From Dyadobacter pollutisoli (GTDB taxonomy: Bacteria; Bacteroidota; Bacteroidia; Cytophagales; Spirosomataceae): DNA of 64,000 nt. The DNA is taken from assembly GCF_026625565.1 (NCBI RefSeq), contig NZ_CP112998.1, positions 436,501 through 500,500 of the forward strand, read 5' to 3'. The stretch's first letter is position 1. Each line of letters opens with the position of its first letter. This document shows positions 17,835-26,272 of this stretch, piece after piece. The position numbers and the translations under genes are program-made. Below the pieces are notes generated by a model. That model searched no databases and was not told the DNA's origin. It saw nothing but the letters and a program-made list of their open reading frames with translations.

Positions 17835-18584
17835 TCATCGTATGTTGAGGTTCTGCTGGACCTCATCTTTTTTTCGGCGTGAAACTTCCACTCTCGAACC
17901 GTCGGTAAGGATAAGGTACTCATTGTTATTACTGATCCGCACGATATGGGCGGCGTTAACGAGGTGAGACTTATGTGTGCGGATAAATTTGAACTGATCC
18001 AGCATTTCTTCAAAATGTTTCAAGGTCTTGCTGGCGACAAATGGCCTCTTACCTTCCAGGTGAATGACGGTATAGTTCCTGTCCGCTTCCAGCCTGAGAA
18101 TTTCGTAAATTGAGAAAAAATAGACGCCCTCGCTGGAAGGTACGGCCAGTTTGAAATCCTTGATTTCCTTCTTCTCGATGTTATTGACGAGGTTATTGTA
18201 AAGTTGTTTTTTATGTTTTGCGAATTCCTGCCTGTTCATGTGCCTGTGTACAGCGGCGCGCAAATCGTCGGGATCAACGGGTTTTAGCAAGTAATCTAAT
18301 GCAGAAAAGCGAATGGCCTGAATGGCATATTGGTTATACGCCGTGGTAAAAATGATGTCATAAGGAGGGTTTTCATTGCTCGACAACAGCTCAAATCCGC
18401 TCTGGTGGGGCATTTCTACATCCAGAAAAATAATTCCCGGCCGGTAATATTTGAGCATATTCTCTGCTTCCCTGACGGACCCGACCTGCCTGACCTCTGT
18501 GATCTCAGGTACAAAGTCGCGGATGAAATGGTGCAGGACAGTCCTCGCTTTTGGCTCATCATCAATGATCAATACTTTTACCAT
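17835..18584 (-). CDS. LytTR-type response regulator without adjacent kinase
   Basis: 249 aa. The receiver domain has acidic residues IIDDEP, the phosphoacceptor Asp55 in IIFLDVEMP, a Thr in FTTAY and Lys in LKPVD. The C-terminal LytTR DNA-binding domain (about residues 145-245) has LEADRNYTVIHLEG and FIRTHKSHLVN. Such regulators are phosphorylated by membrane histidine kinases of the LytS/HisKA_7TM type and bind direct repeats at promoters. No sensor kinase gene is next to it in this window, so it is an orphan here. It faces a 310-bp intergenic region. Confidence 0.92.
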   Translation of the reverse strand: MVKVLIIDDEPKARTVLHHFIRDFVPEITEVRQVGSVREAENMLKYYRPGIIFLDVEMPHQSGFELLSSNENPPYDIIFTTAYNQYAIQAIRFSALDYLLKPVDPDDLRAAVHRHMNRQEFAKHKKQLYNNLVNNIEKKEIKDFKLAVPSSEGVYFFSIYEILRLEADRNYTVIHLEGKRPFVASKTLKHFEEMLDQFKFIRTHKSHLVNAAHIVRISNNNEYLILTDGSRVEVSRRKKDEVQQNLNIR

Positions 18585-18894
18585 AATGTGTTACAATTAG
18601 ATTTTTAGGAGGATATGCTGAATGAATATCTGGCAGAGGAACAATCTAAAAGTAAATGAATGCGGTAGGAAATTTGTTTTGAATGAACAACTGGCGACAT
18701 TTAATTATCTAACGGTGCAACATAGTGGATGATGAAAATGAAGGGAGTTTTGGCGCTGATCAAAGGGGTTTTTTCTATCTGTTAGTAATTGGTAAATGCC
18801 TAATAATAAATTATTTAACTCCTTCGTCTGACAGTTGTTAATTTTACAACCTCGTTAATTTTTACGAGTTGTCTCAACCTTAAAATTTGCCGCT
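18585..18894. other. Intergenic region upstream of the LytTR gene and the small membrane genes
   Basis: 310 bp with no convincing reading frame. It serves as a divergent upstream region for the response regulator (leftwards) and the first small membrane gene (rightwards). The part nearest 18895 is A+T-rich, with an imperfect inverted repeat (CAACCTCGT ... ACGAGTTG at about 18848-18872). I see no RNA gene. Confidence 0.4.
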
Positions 18895-19176
18895 ATGTTT
18901 TGGTTTTCTGCCGCGCTTTATATTGACGTAGCCGCCGTATTATTTGTGATCGGCAATTTTTTTTACCAATCCTTTATTGCCAAGTATCCGACGGGATATA
19001 ATCTCTGGCTGAATATCGCGGGGGTATTAGTGCTGATCATCATTTTTGTAGCACGCAGCCTGAGGGACTCGGGCGATATCAATTTAGCAACCAGGCTCTT
19101 ATGGATTCCGGCAGCCCCGATCTGTCTTGGAGTCGTATTTTTTGTGCTGGCAATGATTATTATCCGGACAAATTAG
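18895..19176 (+). CDS. Small three-helix membrane protein, first of a tandem pair
   Basis: 93 aa. It begins MFWF and has three hydrophobic segments (about residues 5-27, 40-55 and 65-90) with a conserved PTGYNLWLNIAG in the first loop. It is a clear paralogue of the next gene (same start, same TGxN loop, same LLWIPAAP segment). The function is unknown and no known family is recognised. The sole visible context is the divergent response regulator, so envelope-stress or membrane-related regulation is possible but unproven. Confidence 0.65.
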   Translation: MFWFSAALYIDVAAVLFVIGNFFYQSFIAKYPTGYNLWLNIAGVLVLIIIFVARSLRDSGDINLATRLLWIPAAPICLGVVFFVLAMIIIRTN

Positions 19177-19229
19177 TGACTTGAAGGTGCTTTTCGTTTT
19201 TCAGCTATTTTAACTTAAATCTCTATACT

Positions 19230-19526
19230 ATGTTCTGGTTTATTGCTGGTGTTTGTATCAATGGAATCGCCATTCTGGGCGTAATAGGCAATGCACTTTA
19301 CGATGCTTTTACCCTGAAATATGCTACGGGGCACAATACTTTCGTCAACCTCATCGGCCTGGTGCTGGGCGTTATTGTACTGATCGCGTTCAGCTTAAAA
19401 AGCAGCGGCAAATTATCCACCGCCAATGTATTGCTTTGGATACCTGCCGCCCCGTTATTTCTGATGTTTGTCTTTTTCGCGATTTATATGATCGTCATTG
19501 TCGTGACCAAGCCCAATTGGAGATAG
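19230..19526 (+). CDS. Small three-helix membrane protein, second of a tandem pair
   Basis: 98 aa, paralogous to the gene at 18895-19176: MFWF start, YATGHNTFVNLIG loop, LLWIPAAPLFLMFVFF segment. It probably arose by tandem duplication with later divergence. The 53-bp gap suggests one transcript. Its stop is 9 bp from the stop of the convergent cydB gene. No function can be assigned. Confidence 0.65.
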   Translation: MFWFIAGVCINGIAILGVIGNALYDAFTLKYATGHNTFVNLIGLVLGVIVLIAFSLKSSGKLSTANVLLWIPAAPLFLMFVFFAIYMIVIVVTKPNWR

Positions 19527-19535
19527 CCAGGATGC

Positions 19536-20561
19536 CTAGTGATCGGCAGAACCGGCTTCCAGCGGTTTTTTTTGGAAACTGTAAATGAGATAAAACAAGG
19601 CAGGAAGTATAAAAACACTGCCCAGCAACAATGCAAGCCCCAATGCCTGCATTGTTTTTTCTTGCCCACTGTGTTCCAGAAGCGAGAGATAACCCCCGCC
19701 TTTGAACAAAACAATATTGGGGAAATGGCGATAAGTGGTCGTGAGCAGGATCATCGTTACCTGAAAACCTGCAAGGGGGCGTAGCAGCCCTATTTTGCCC
19801 TGATATAGCAGGTACCACATCCATATCAACGATAATGTTGCCGAAACAATGGCGATCCGTCCGACCCAGTTTCCGAATACCCACTCGATCAGCGGGATTT
19901 GTTCAACATACGCTGCTGTAAATACCAGAATTCCGCAAATCACCGCTCCGATGTTAAAAAACTGTGCTTTGTGCGCAAAACGCAGCCGATCATGCTCATT
20001 TTGGGTTTCACCGATGAGATAGACGGACGCCAGAAAGCCACAAATGGCAACCGTGAACAAACCTACACTCACCGAAAACCAATGCAGCCAGCTAAAAATA
20101 TAGGCAGAAAGGAATGTATCGGCCTGAGGATCAATGTGGCCGGATACAGCACTTCCTGCAATAATTCCCAAAAACAATGGCGTAATAAAGCTTGAAATGG
20201 CAAAAATAGAATTGTAAACGTGCTGCATATCGTCTACCACGGCGTCATAGTGCCGGAATGTGAAGGCAGTACCTCTCGCAATAATCCCCAACAGCATGAT
20301 GGTGAGCGGGATATGAAGATTGACAGACATTGTGGAGTAAATAACGGGAAAGCCCACAAATAGAATTACGATCGCAATGATCAGCCACATATGGTTGGCC
20401 TCCCAAATGGGCCCAATGGCGGAATAGAGGGTTTTGCGGGTGACTGCTTTATTCCCTTTGGAGGTAAAAAGCTCGATAATCCCCGCACCGAAGTCGGCGC
20501 CACCCAGCAGCAGGTATAGCAAAATAGAGGTCCAGAGAAATGTTATGACTACGTATAGCAT
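19536..20561 (-). CDS. cydB: Cytochrome bd ubiquinol/menaquinol oxidase subunit II
   Basis: 341 aa from the ATG at 20561. Further upstream frame extension lies in the gap and cydA and is not protein-like. The N-terminus has LLGGADFGAGIIE, the CydB family hallmark. GPIWEANHMWLI follows, then eight or so membrane segments. CydB is the structural partner of CydA in the high-affinity quinol oxidase that reduces oxygen to water, used at low oxygen. It follows cydA by 32 bp in the same operon. The later segment FRHYDAVVDD is also typical. Confidence 0.95.
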   Translation of the reverse strand: MLYVVITFLWTSILLYLLLGGADFGAGIIELFTSKGNKAVTRKTLYSAIGPIWEANHMWLIIAIVILFVGFPVIYSTMSVNLHIPLTIMLLGIIARGTAFTFRHYDAVVDDMQHVYNSIFAISSFITPLFLGIIAGSAVSGHIDPQADTFLSAYIFSWLHWFSVSVGLFTVAICGFLASVYLIGETQNEHDRLRFAHKAQFFNIGAVICGILVFTAAYVEQIPLIEWVFGNWVGRIAIVSATLSLIWMWYLLYQGKIGLLRPLAGFQVTMILLTTTYRHFPNIVLFKGGGYLSLLEHSGQEKTMQALGLALLLGSVFILPALFYLIYSFQKKPLEAGSADH

Positions 20562-20593
20562 AATGAGTGAAGGTAAATATTTCAAAAATGCGG

Positions 20594-21904
20594 CTAGGCT
20601 TTGTCGTAAAGCGTTCCCACCATTTTGATCTGACGATAAAGCATAAAAATCACAATAACAGCCAGTGACGCATACACAGCCGTAAAAAGGTAGAATGAGT
20701 AAGCAATGCCGGGCATGGGAGTAACGGCATCGGCTGTACGCATGATCCCGTAAATGATCCACGGCTGCCTGCCAACTTCTGTGACCGTCCAGCCAGCCTC
20801 TACCGCAATGAAACCTAGCGGAGTGGCGGCTACAAACAATTTCAAGAGCCAGGGACTGTTGAGCCAGTGCTTTTGCTTCCACAAAGCCAGGAAGTACAAA
20901 ACAGAAACCAGCATCATCGCCATGCCCATTCCCACCATGATCTGGAAGGCATAATGTGTGATAGCGACAGGTGGATGGTTTTCGGGCGCTATTTTGTCAA
21001 GGCCGGTAACTTCGGACTGGAAGTCGCCGTGTGCCAGAAAACTCAAAAATCCGGGCAATTTGACGGCGTAATTCACTTCTTTTTTCTCTTCGTCGGGAAT
21101 GCCGCCTACCAGCAGGGAAGCCGATTTTTCGGTATGAAAATGCGCTTCCATTGCGGCCAGTTTCGCGGGCTGGCGTATCGCAACATCTTTGGCCGAAATA
21201 TCGCCACTCAATGGTTGAAGAATGGCCGCGACACATCCGAATGCTGCGGCAATGGTAAATGATTTGGTATGAAAAAGCACATTTTTGCCTTTCAGGATCA
21301 TCAGTGCGTGCACACCGGCTACCGCGAAACCGGTTGCCACGAATGCCGCAATGGTCATGTGCAATGCCTGTGAAAACCAGGCATCGTTGAACATCGCCTT
21401 GATCGGGTCAATGTTCAGATACTGGCCATTGATATGATCAAATCCGGCCGGACTATTCATCCAGGCATTGGCGGCTACCACCAATATACCGGAGGCGAGG
21501 CCGCTTACTCCTACAATTACACCCGTAAACCAGTGAAACCATTTATTGAACCTGTCCCAGCCATAGAGGAAAAATCCCAGCGCGATGGCTTCGATAAAAA
21601 AGGCGGTCCCTTCGAGTGAAAAAGGCATCCCGAAAATCGGTCCTGCATGTTTCATGAATCCGGGCCAGAGCAGGCCTAGTTCAAATGATAGTACGGTTCC
21701 CGAAACGGCACCGGTTGCAAAGAAAATGGCGACACCTTTACTCCAAGCTTTGGTCACATTTTTGTAAACAATCTCATCGGTTTTGAGCCAATAATAGTGC
21801 GCTACGGCCATAAAAAAAGGCATAACCATGCCTATACAAGAAAATACAATATGGAATCCCAGCGAAAGGGCCATCTGCGATCTGGCGGCTATGAAGTCAT
21901 TCAT
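20594..21904 (-). CDS. cydA: Cytochrome bd quinol oxidase subunit I
   Basis: 436 aa. The N-terminal part has the haem-ligand His in LGFHIVFSCIGM and the conserved segments GTVLSFELGLLWPGFM and GTAFFIEA. The C-terminal hallmark GWTVTEVGRQPWIIYG is intact. The region between is short, so the quinol-binding Q-loop is of the short type. The protein carries hemes b558, b595 and d and oxidises menaquinol at the periplasmic side. It is first in the cydAB operon. Its promoter lies in the 113 bp shared with the divergent esterase gene. Confidence 0.96.
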   Translation of the reverse strand: MNDFIAARSQMALSLGFHIVFSCIGMVMPFFMAVAHYYWLKTDEIVYKNVTKAWSKGVAIFFATGAVSGTVLSFELGLLWPGFMKHAGPIFGMPFSLEGTAFFIEAIALGFFLYGWDRFNKWFHWFTGVIVGVSGLASGILVVAANAWMNSPAGFDHINGQYLNIDPIKAMFNDAWFSQALHMTIAAFVATGFAVAGVHALMILKGKNVLFHTKSFTIAAAFGCVAAILQPLSGDISAKDVAIRQPAKLAAMEAHFHTEKSASLLVGGIPDEEKKEVNYAVKLPGFLSFLAHGDFQSEVTGLDKIAPENHPPVAITHYAFQIMVGMGMAMMLVSVLYFLALWKQKHWLNSPWLLKLFVAATPLGFIAVEAGWTVTEVGRQPWIIYGIMRTADAVTPMPGIAYSFYLFTAVYASLAVIVIFMLYRQIKMVGTLYDKA

Positions 21905-22017
21905 TTGGAATTATTTTACTGAAAAATAGGACGCTTCCCAAGGCATTCAGCCACCGAAAAGCGGGTAGTTCAAAGCTAATCAAGTCTTATCATAAGAACC
22001 ATTTTTCAGGGATATTT

Positions 22018-23271
22018 ATGAAAAAACTGACGATCATATTGCTGCTGTTTGTTTCATTTTCATATGGACAAAATTCCAAAACCAGGTTCATCAAAACTGA
22101 GAAAATAACAGGCGACAGTCTGCTTTGGGACCTCAAAGCGCTTAGCGTTGCCCCCGAGGTAAAATGGTTGACTGAAACAGGTCCGGTGCGTTCATTACTC
22201 TACAAAAGTGTTGATTATGAAGGCAAGAAGACCGAGGTTTTTGCATACTATTCCAACCCGGATATAATTGCAGGAAAACCTGCCGGTACCCAAAAGTTTC
22301 CGGGCGTAGTGTTGATCCACGGTGGCGGCGGGAAAGCTTTTAAAGAATGGGTTGAGAAATGGGCTTCGGAAGGCTACGCGGCGATTGCGATGGATCTTTC
22401 AGGAAATGGCGCAGACGGCCAGAAAATTGCTAATCCGGGCCCTGATCAATCTAATGAAAACAAATTTGAAAAAATAGAAAAGGGCAGCCTCAAAGATGTA
22501 TGGACCTACCACGCCGTCGCCAGCTCCATCCTTGCGCATTCTTTGTTGCTTAGCATGCCGGAAGTCGACACTTCCAAAACTTCCGTGACCGGCATTAGCT
22601 GGGGCGGATACCTGACTTGCATTGTTGCGAGCCTTGACGATCGATTTTTAGGAGCAGTACCAGTTTATGGGTGTGCATACTATGACGAATCTGATGTTTT
22701 CAAAGTACCGCTCAACCAACTTTCCGCTGACAACAAAAAGCGCTGGATGCAGTATTTTGATCCGTCGGTTTACTTACGGTATGCAAAACCAAGTTTCTTT
22801 TTTATCAATGGAAACAAAGACAAGCATTACAATGTGGAGCCTTACATTAAAACCTATTCCCTGGTCAAATCCAGCAAAATAGTCTGCGTGATACCCGATA
22901 TGAAGCATAGTCACCAATGGGGCTGGCAACCTCCTGAGATCAGGTACTTCTTTGAAACCCTCATCAATCCGGGCAAATCGTTCCCAAATATTACATATGT
23001 TTCCGTGGAGAAAGACGAATTCTCTCTGGTCTACAAAATGCCTTACACCGCATCACTGACTACTGCAGCTTTTTATTACACCAATGACGTCGAGTCCACC
23101 AACGAGCAGCGGGTCTGGACCATGCAAGAGGGGAAATCGGATCCCGATAATAATAAGGTAACCTTCCCCATACCTAAAAGCGGCTTTAAATATGGGTTCT
23201 TTTATATCAAAGACAGTAATAATATCTCAGCCTCAACCACCTACATGGTTGATTTTAAGCCAACTAATTGA
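22018..23271 (+). CDS. Exported alpha/beta hydrolase, acetylxylan esterase/dienelactone hydrolase-like
   Basis: 417 aa with a signal peptide ending near SYGQ (residue 18). The alpha/beta-hydrolase fold shows an oxyanion segment VVLIHGGGGKAF and the nucleophile Ser in VTGISWGGYL. An acid follows in FINGNKDKHYN, and the catalytic His is probably in DMKHSHQWGW. The C-terminal roughly 100 residues form an extra beta domain. It resembles AXE1/DLH-type carbohydrate esterases or prolyl-oligopeptidase-like hydrolases, so deacetylation of a glycan in the periplasm is plausible. It is divergent from cydA and 6 bp from the convergent 3-hydroxyacyl-CoA dehydrogenase gene. Confidence 0.75.
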   Translation: MKKLTIILLLFVSFSYGQNSKTRFIKTEKITGDSLLWDLKALSVAPEVKWLTETGPVRSLLYKSVDYEGKKTEVFAYYSNPDIIAGKPAGTQKFPGVVLIHGGGGKAFKEWVEKWASEGYAAIAMDLSGNGADGQKIANPGPDQSNENKFEKIEKGSLKDVWTYHAVASSILAHSLLLSMPEVDTSKTSVTGISWGGYLTCIVASLDDRFLGAVPVYGCAYYDESDVFKVPLNQLSADNKKRWMQYFDPSVYLRYAKPSFFFINGNKDKHYNVEPYIKTYSLVKSSKIVCVIPDMKHSHQWGWQPPEIRYFFETLINPGKSFPNITYVSVEKDEFSLVYKMPYTASLTTAAFYYTNDVESTNEQRVWTMQEGKSDPDNNKVTFPIPKSGFKYGFFYIKDSNNISASTTYMVDFKPTN

Positions 23272-23277
23272 CCCTAA

Positions 23278-24273
23278 CTAATCAGTATTTTTATTCTTTT
23301 CGGCTAACCTTTTTTTGACGATATCGGCGGGGTACTTCAATGCCAGTTCCCTTATTTCATAGGTGAATTCTTTGAAAGTCTCCTCCCAGACCGCGGCCTC
23401 TCCTGGTTCGTATGCGTAAAATCCGTGTGAATTGAGTACTCCTTTGCCTCCTTCACGGACCACTTTGTCTATCAGCTCCGGTACTTCGGTGCTGTTGTTT
23501 AATGTCGGCAGCAAATTCTTCATCACCATGTGATAGGCGGGGACGCCAGTCAGATCCATCCAGCGAAATACACCGACCAATGTCATGAAGTATCCCGCAT
23601 TGTTACGGCACGAGCGATCCACGTCTTCAATAGTCGCATAACCATTTTCGACCAGGCTGATCGCCTCCCGGTACATGGCATACATCAGCCTGTTGGTGAT
23701 GAATCCGGCAATGTCTTTCCGCACCAAAATAGGCTCCTTGCCCCATTTGTGAGAAAGTTCATAGAGATATTCGCCGTTTTTGATATCGGTATCATCGCCA
23801 CAAATGACTTCCAAGAACCGGGTCGTATGGGCAGGCTCGGTCCAATGCAACCCTAAAAACCGTTCGGGGTGCTGCGTCAGCTTTTGCAATGTGCTGATCG
23901 GTATGGCGGAGGTGTTACTGGACAACAGCGCATCCGCATCGATCACCGCTTCGACTTTTTTGTAAACGGATTCCTTGATTTCAATATTTTCAATGGTACA
24001 CTCATTCACCAGTCTGCATGGTTTCAGCTGGCTATAATCTTCGGTAATGATCAGATGTTTTAAATAGAATTCAGGTTGATGAACAATGAGCCCTTTTTCA
24101 AATGAATTTTCAAGATGTTCCCGGATACGCTTTTCAGCATGCAGCATATCGACGCTGATCGGTGCGACGGCTACCACCGGGTGGCCCGCGATGAGAAGGC
24201 AAGTTACAATGCTGCAGCCCATCAGCCCGAGGCCAACGATTCCGACCGGTATTTCATTTGGATTCATATTCAA
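23278..24273 (-). CDS. 3-hydroxyacyl-CoA dehydrogenase family protein
   Basis: 331 aa. The NAD-binding Rossmann motif is GIVGLGLMGCSIV at about residues 12-24. The family segment SSNTSAIPISTL and the catalytic His in LGLHWTEPA follow. A C-terminal helical domain contains DIAGFITNRLMYAM and a GFYAY end. Members oxidise L-3-hydroxyacyl-CoA or related hydroxy acids such as 3-hydroxybutyryl-CoA, and some act on L-gulonate or carnitine. No beta-oxidation partner is adjacent, so the substrate is open. It is isolated, with a terminator for the upstream csbD-like gene 60 bp before its start. Confidence 0.85.
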   Translation of the reverse strand: MNMNPNEIPVGIVGLGLMGCSIVTCLLIAGHPVVAVAPISVDMLHAEKRIREHLENSFEKGLIVHQPEFYLKHLIITEDYSQLKPCRLVNECTIENIEIKESVYKKVEAVIDADALLSSNTSAIPISTLQKLTQHPERFLGLHWTEPAHTTRFLEVICGDDTDIKNGEYLYELSHKWGKEPILVRKDIAGFITNRLMYAMYREAISLVENGYATIEDVDRSCRNNAGYFMTLVGVFRWMDLTGVPAYHMVMKNLLPTLNNSTEVPELIDKVVREGGKGVLNSHGFYAYEPGEAAVWEETFKEFTYEIRELALKYPADIVKKRLAEKNKNTD

Positions 24274-24333
24274 AAAGGATTTAGATTAAAGGAATATCAC
24301 TTTTAAAAGGACACTGACAGGTTTTCTTACTAC

Positions 24334-24367
24334 AAAAAAAGCCCTGAAATCAATTGATTTCAGGGCT
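24334..24367 (-). terminator. Rho-independent terminator of the CsbD-like gene
   Basis: A perfect palindrome with 14-bp arms (AGCCCTGAAATCAA and its complement, 24340-24367) is followed on the minus strand by a run of seven T (24334-24340 read in reverse). It lies 24 bp past the CsbD stop and stops transcription before the dehydrogenase gene. Confidence 0.9.
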
Positions 24368-24390
24368 CATATTGCCTGCTAGTTAAGAAA

Positions 24391-24588
24391 CTACCTCGAC
24401 CAGCTATCTACTTCACTCTCCACTTCTTCACGGGTCTTGCCTAGTTTTTTCTGAATTTTTCCAAGAAGCTCGTCTTCTTTTCCATCTTCATATAACAGGT
24501 CATCGTCAGTCAAATCTGCATATTGTTGCTTAAATTTTCCCTTCAATTCGTTCCAATTTCCTTTTACTTGTTGTGTGAAAGCACTCAT
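24391..24588 (-). CDS. CsbD family stress-response protein
   Basis: 65 aa, a full-length CsbD-like protein (KGNWNELKGKFKQQYADLT at residues 9-27, then EDGKEDELLGKIQKKLG). Such small, highly charged helical proteins are induced under general stress in many bacteria; their molecular role is unknown. It is monocistronic, with its own terminator immediately downstream. Confidence 0.92.
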   Translation of the reverse strand: MSAFTQQVKGNWNELKGKFKQQYADLTDDDLLYEDGKEDELLGKIQKKLGKTREEVESEVDSWSR

Positions 24589-24751
24589 GATATTTGCTAT
24601 TTAATTTGTAAAAAAGACGCTTTCAAAAGCATCCGATAAAATAACAATGATCAACAATCATACCATCTGCCTCACAAAGCCTGGTGTGCTGATAAACGAA
24701 ATCTTTGAGTAATATTTTTCCCGGACCTGTCCCATTCTATCCTCCCTGAAA

Positions 24752-26023
24752 TCAAGCAAGCGCAATCAGCTTGTCCAGCCGCACTATTCCCTGCACCATG
24801 GAGCGCACCGAGTGATAATTGACCTTCCAGGAATGGCTCATATGTTTCCATATCGGCTCTCCCTGACGTGTCAGCAGCGGCAACCATTCCCCAACTTTTG
24901 AATGGATCATGTGATCAAAGACAAAACGGTGGGTAGCGTCGTATGCTTTCAGGTATTTTTCATCACCATAAACACGGTACGCATCCAGCATCCCGATAAT
25001 CACTTCGGCCTGCTGCCAGAATTCCTTTTCACGGTCGTACACCTCACCTGCGTGTGAACCTTCTACATAAACGCCGCCATACTCCCAGTCGATACCATAC
25101 TCGACGGCGTGGTCGTAAGAAGCGAGCAGCTGACCCTGATAGTCGTCGTAGGGTATGCCAGCAATGTCGAGCGCATGCATCAGCAGCCAGGCAAACTCTA
25201 CATTGTGTCCGTAACTGGTGTTATCCTCGGCAGAACTTTTCATTCCGTCTTCCGAAAAACGGTCCCAACCCCAGATTATGTCGAACTTGATCTGCGGAGC
25301 CACCGTCCAGTCAGCCCAGAATTGCGGAATACCGGTTTTGTACACCGGGTGCATGATTTTGTTGATCAACAATTGAATGATCTCTAACAGCTTCCGCTTG
25401 TGAACCTGCTTCTGGCTTGCTTCATATAACGTAGTAAAAGCCTCCATCAAATGCATATGAGCATCCAATGTTTTGCGGTCGCCACCAGCTGATCCCGGCC
25501 CTTTCAGTTCCCAATTTTTGTGGAACATTTCGAAGTAACCTCCGTAGTAAGTATCCGCACCGTGTTTTTGAAGCAGGTCAAAAACTTTTTCAGCATATTC
25601 AAGCCCGATCGGATCACCGGTAGCCAATGTGTACTCAGCCAAACTATAAATGGCGAAACTATGCCCGTAGACTATCTTTTCATCGATCGTTACATTGCCT
25701 TTGCGATCCATGAGCCAGTAAAAACCACCGTTTTCGTTGTCCCACATTTTATTGATCAGGAAATCGACGCCGTGTTTGGCAACATCGGCATAACGTCCGT
25801 CTCCGTAACCTGCACGATGCGCGGATGAAAACGTGTAAACCGTCCGGGTTTGGGCTATTAATGACTTTTCATCTTCGCCGGAATCATTTCCAGCATTATC
25901 CCAATGGGTGATAAAACCGCCGTTTTCTTTATCAACACAACGGGTTTCCCAAAATGGTAAAAGTTCTGTTGTTAAGTGATTGTGTATTTCGTTTCGGTAA
26001 CTTTTTAATTGTTCAATATTCAT
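24752..26023 (-). CDS. AGE family epimerase, cellobiose 2-epimerase-like
   Basis: 423 aa, (alpha/alpha)6-barrel of the N-acylglucosamine 2-epimerase superfamily. Conserved stretches include RTVYTFSSAHRAG, VYGHSFAIYSLAEY, TSYGHNVEFAWLLMHA and the C-terminal SWKVNYHSVRSM, which carry the active-site His and Trp residues of cellobiose 2-epimerases. These convert the reducing-end glucose of beta-1,4-linked disaccharides to mannose. There is no signal peptide, so the enzyme is cytoplasmic. It is divergent from the PolX/PHP gene with 249 bp between. Mannose or GlcNAc epimerase activity cannot be excluded. Confidence 0.85.
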   Translation of the reverse strand: MNIEQLKSYRNEIHNHLTTELLPFWETRCVDKENGGFITHWDNAGNDSGEDEKSLIAQTRTVYTFSSAHRAGYGDGRYADVAKHGVDFLINKMWDNENGGFYWLMDRKGNVTIDEKIVYGHSFAIYSLAEYTLATGDPIGLEYAEKVFDLLQKHGADTYYGGYFEMFHKNWELKGPGSAGGDRKTLDAHMHLMEAFTTLYEASQKQVHKRKLLEIIQLLINKIMHPVYKTGIPQFWADWTVAPQIKFDIIWGWDRFSEDGMKSSAEDNTSYGHNVEFAWLLMHALDIAGIPYDDYQGQLLASYDHAVEYGIDWEYGGVYVEGSHAGEVYDREKEFWQQAEVIIGMLDAYRVYGDEKYLKAYDATHRFVFDHMIHSKVGEWLPLLTRQGEPIWKHMSHSWKVNYHSVRSMVQGIVRLDKLIALA

Positions 26024-26272
26024 GGTTGGTATTAAAATGGATTTAGGTTGAAATCAATATCTACTCCTTATGCTATACTACGGCGATATTGGAATTATTG
26101 GCTATTTGATGGAAGTTTTTATAGTTAAAATCTGAATGTCCACATATTATTTTTTAGGTAAGTCAATCAAATATCATAACTACTTAGCGTCTGAGGGCAG
26201 ATCAGCCGTTGAACATTTGCAAATGCTGAGACATACTTCGTAATTCGCAGATATCTTTTAACACGAGTCAAC

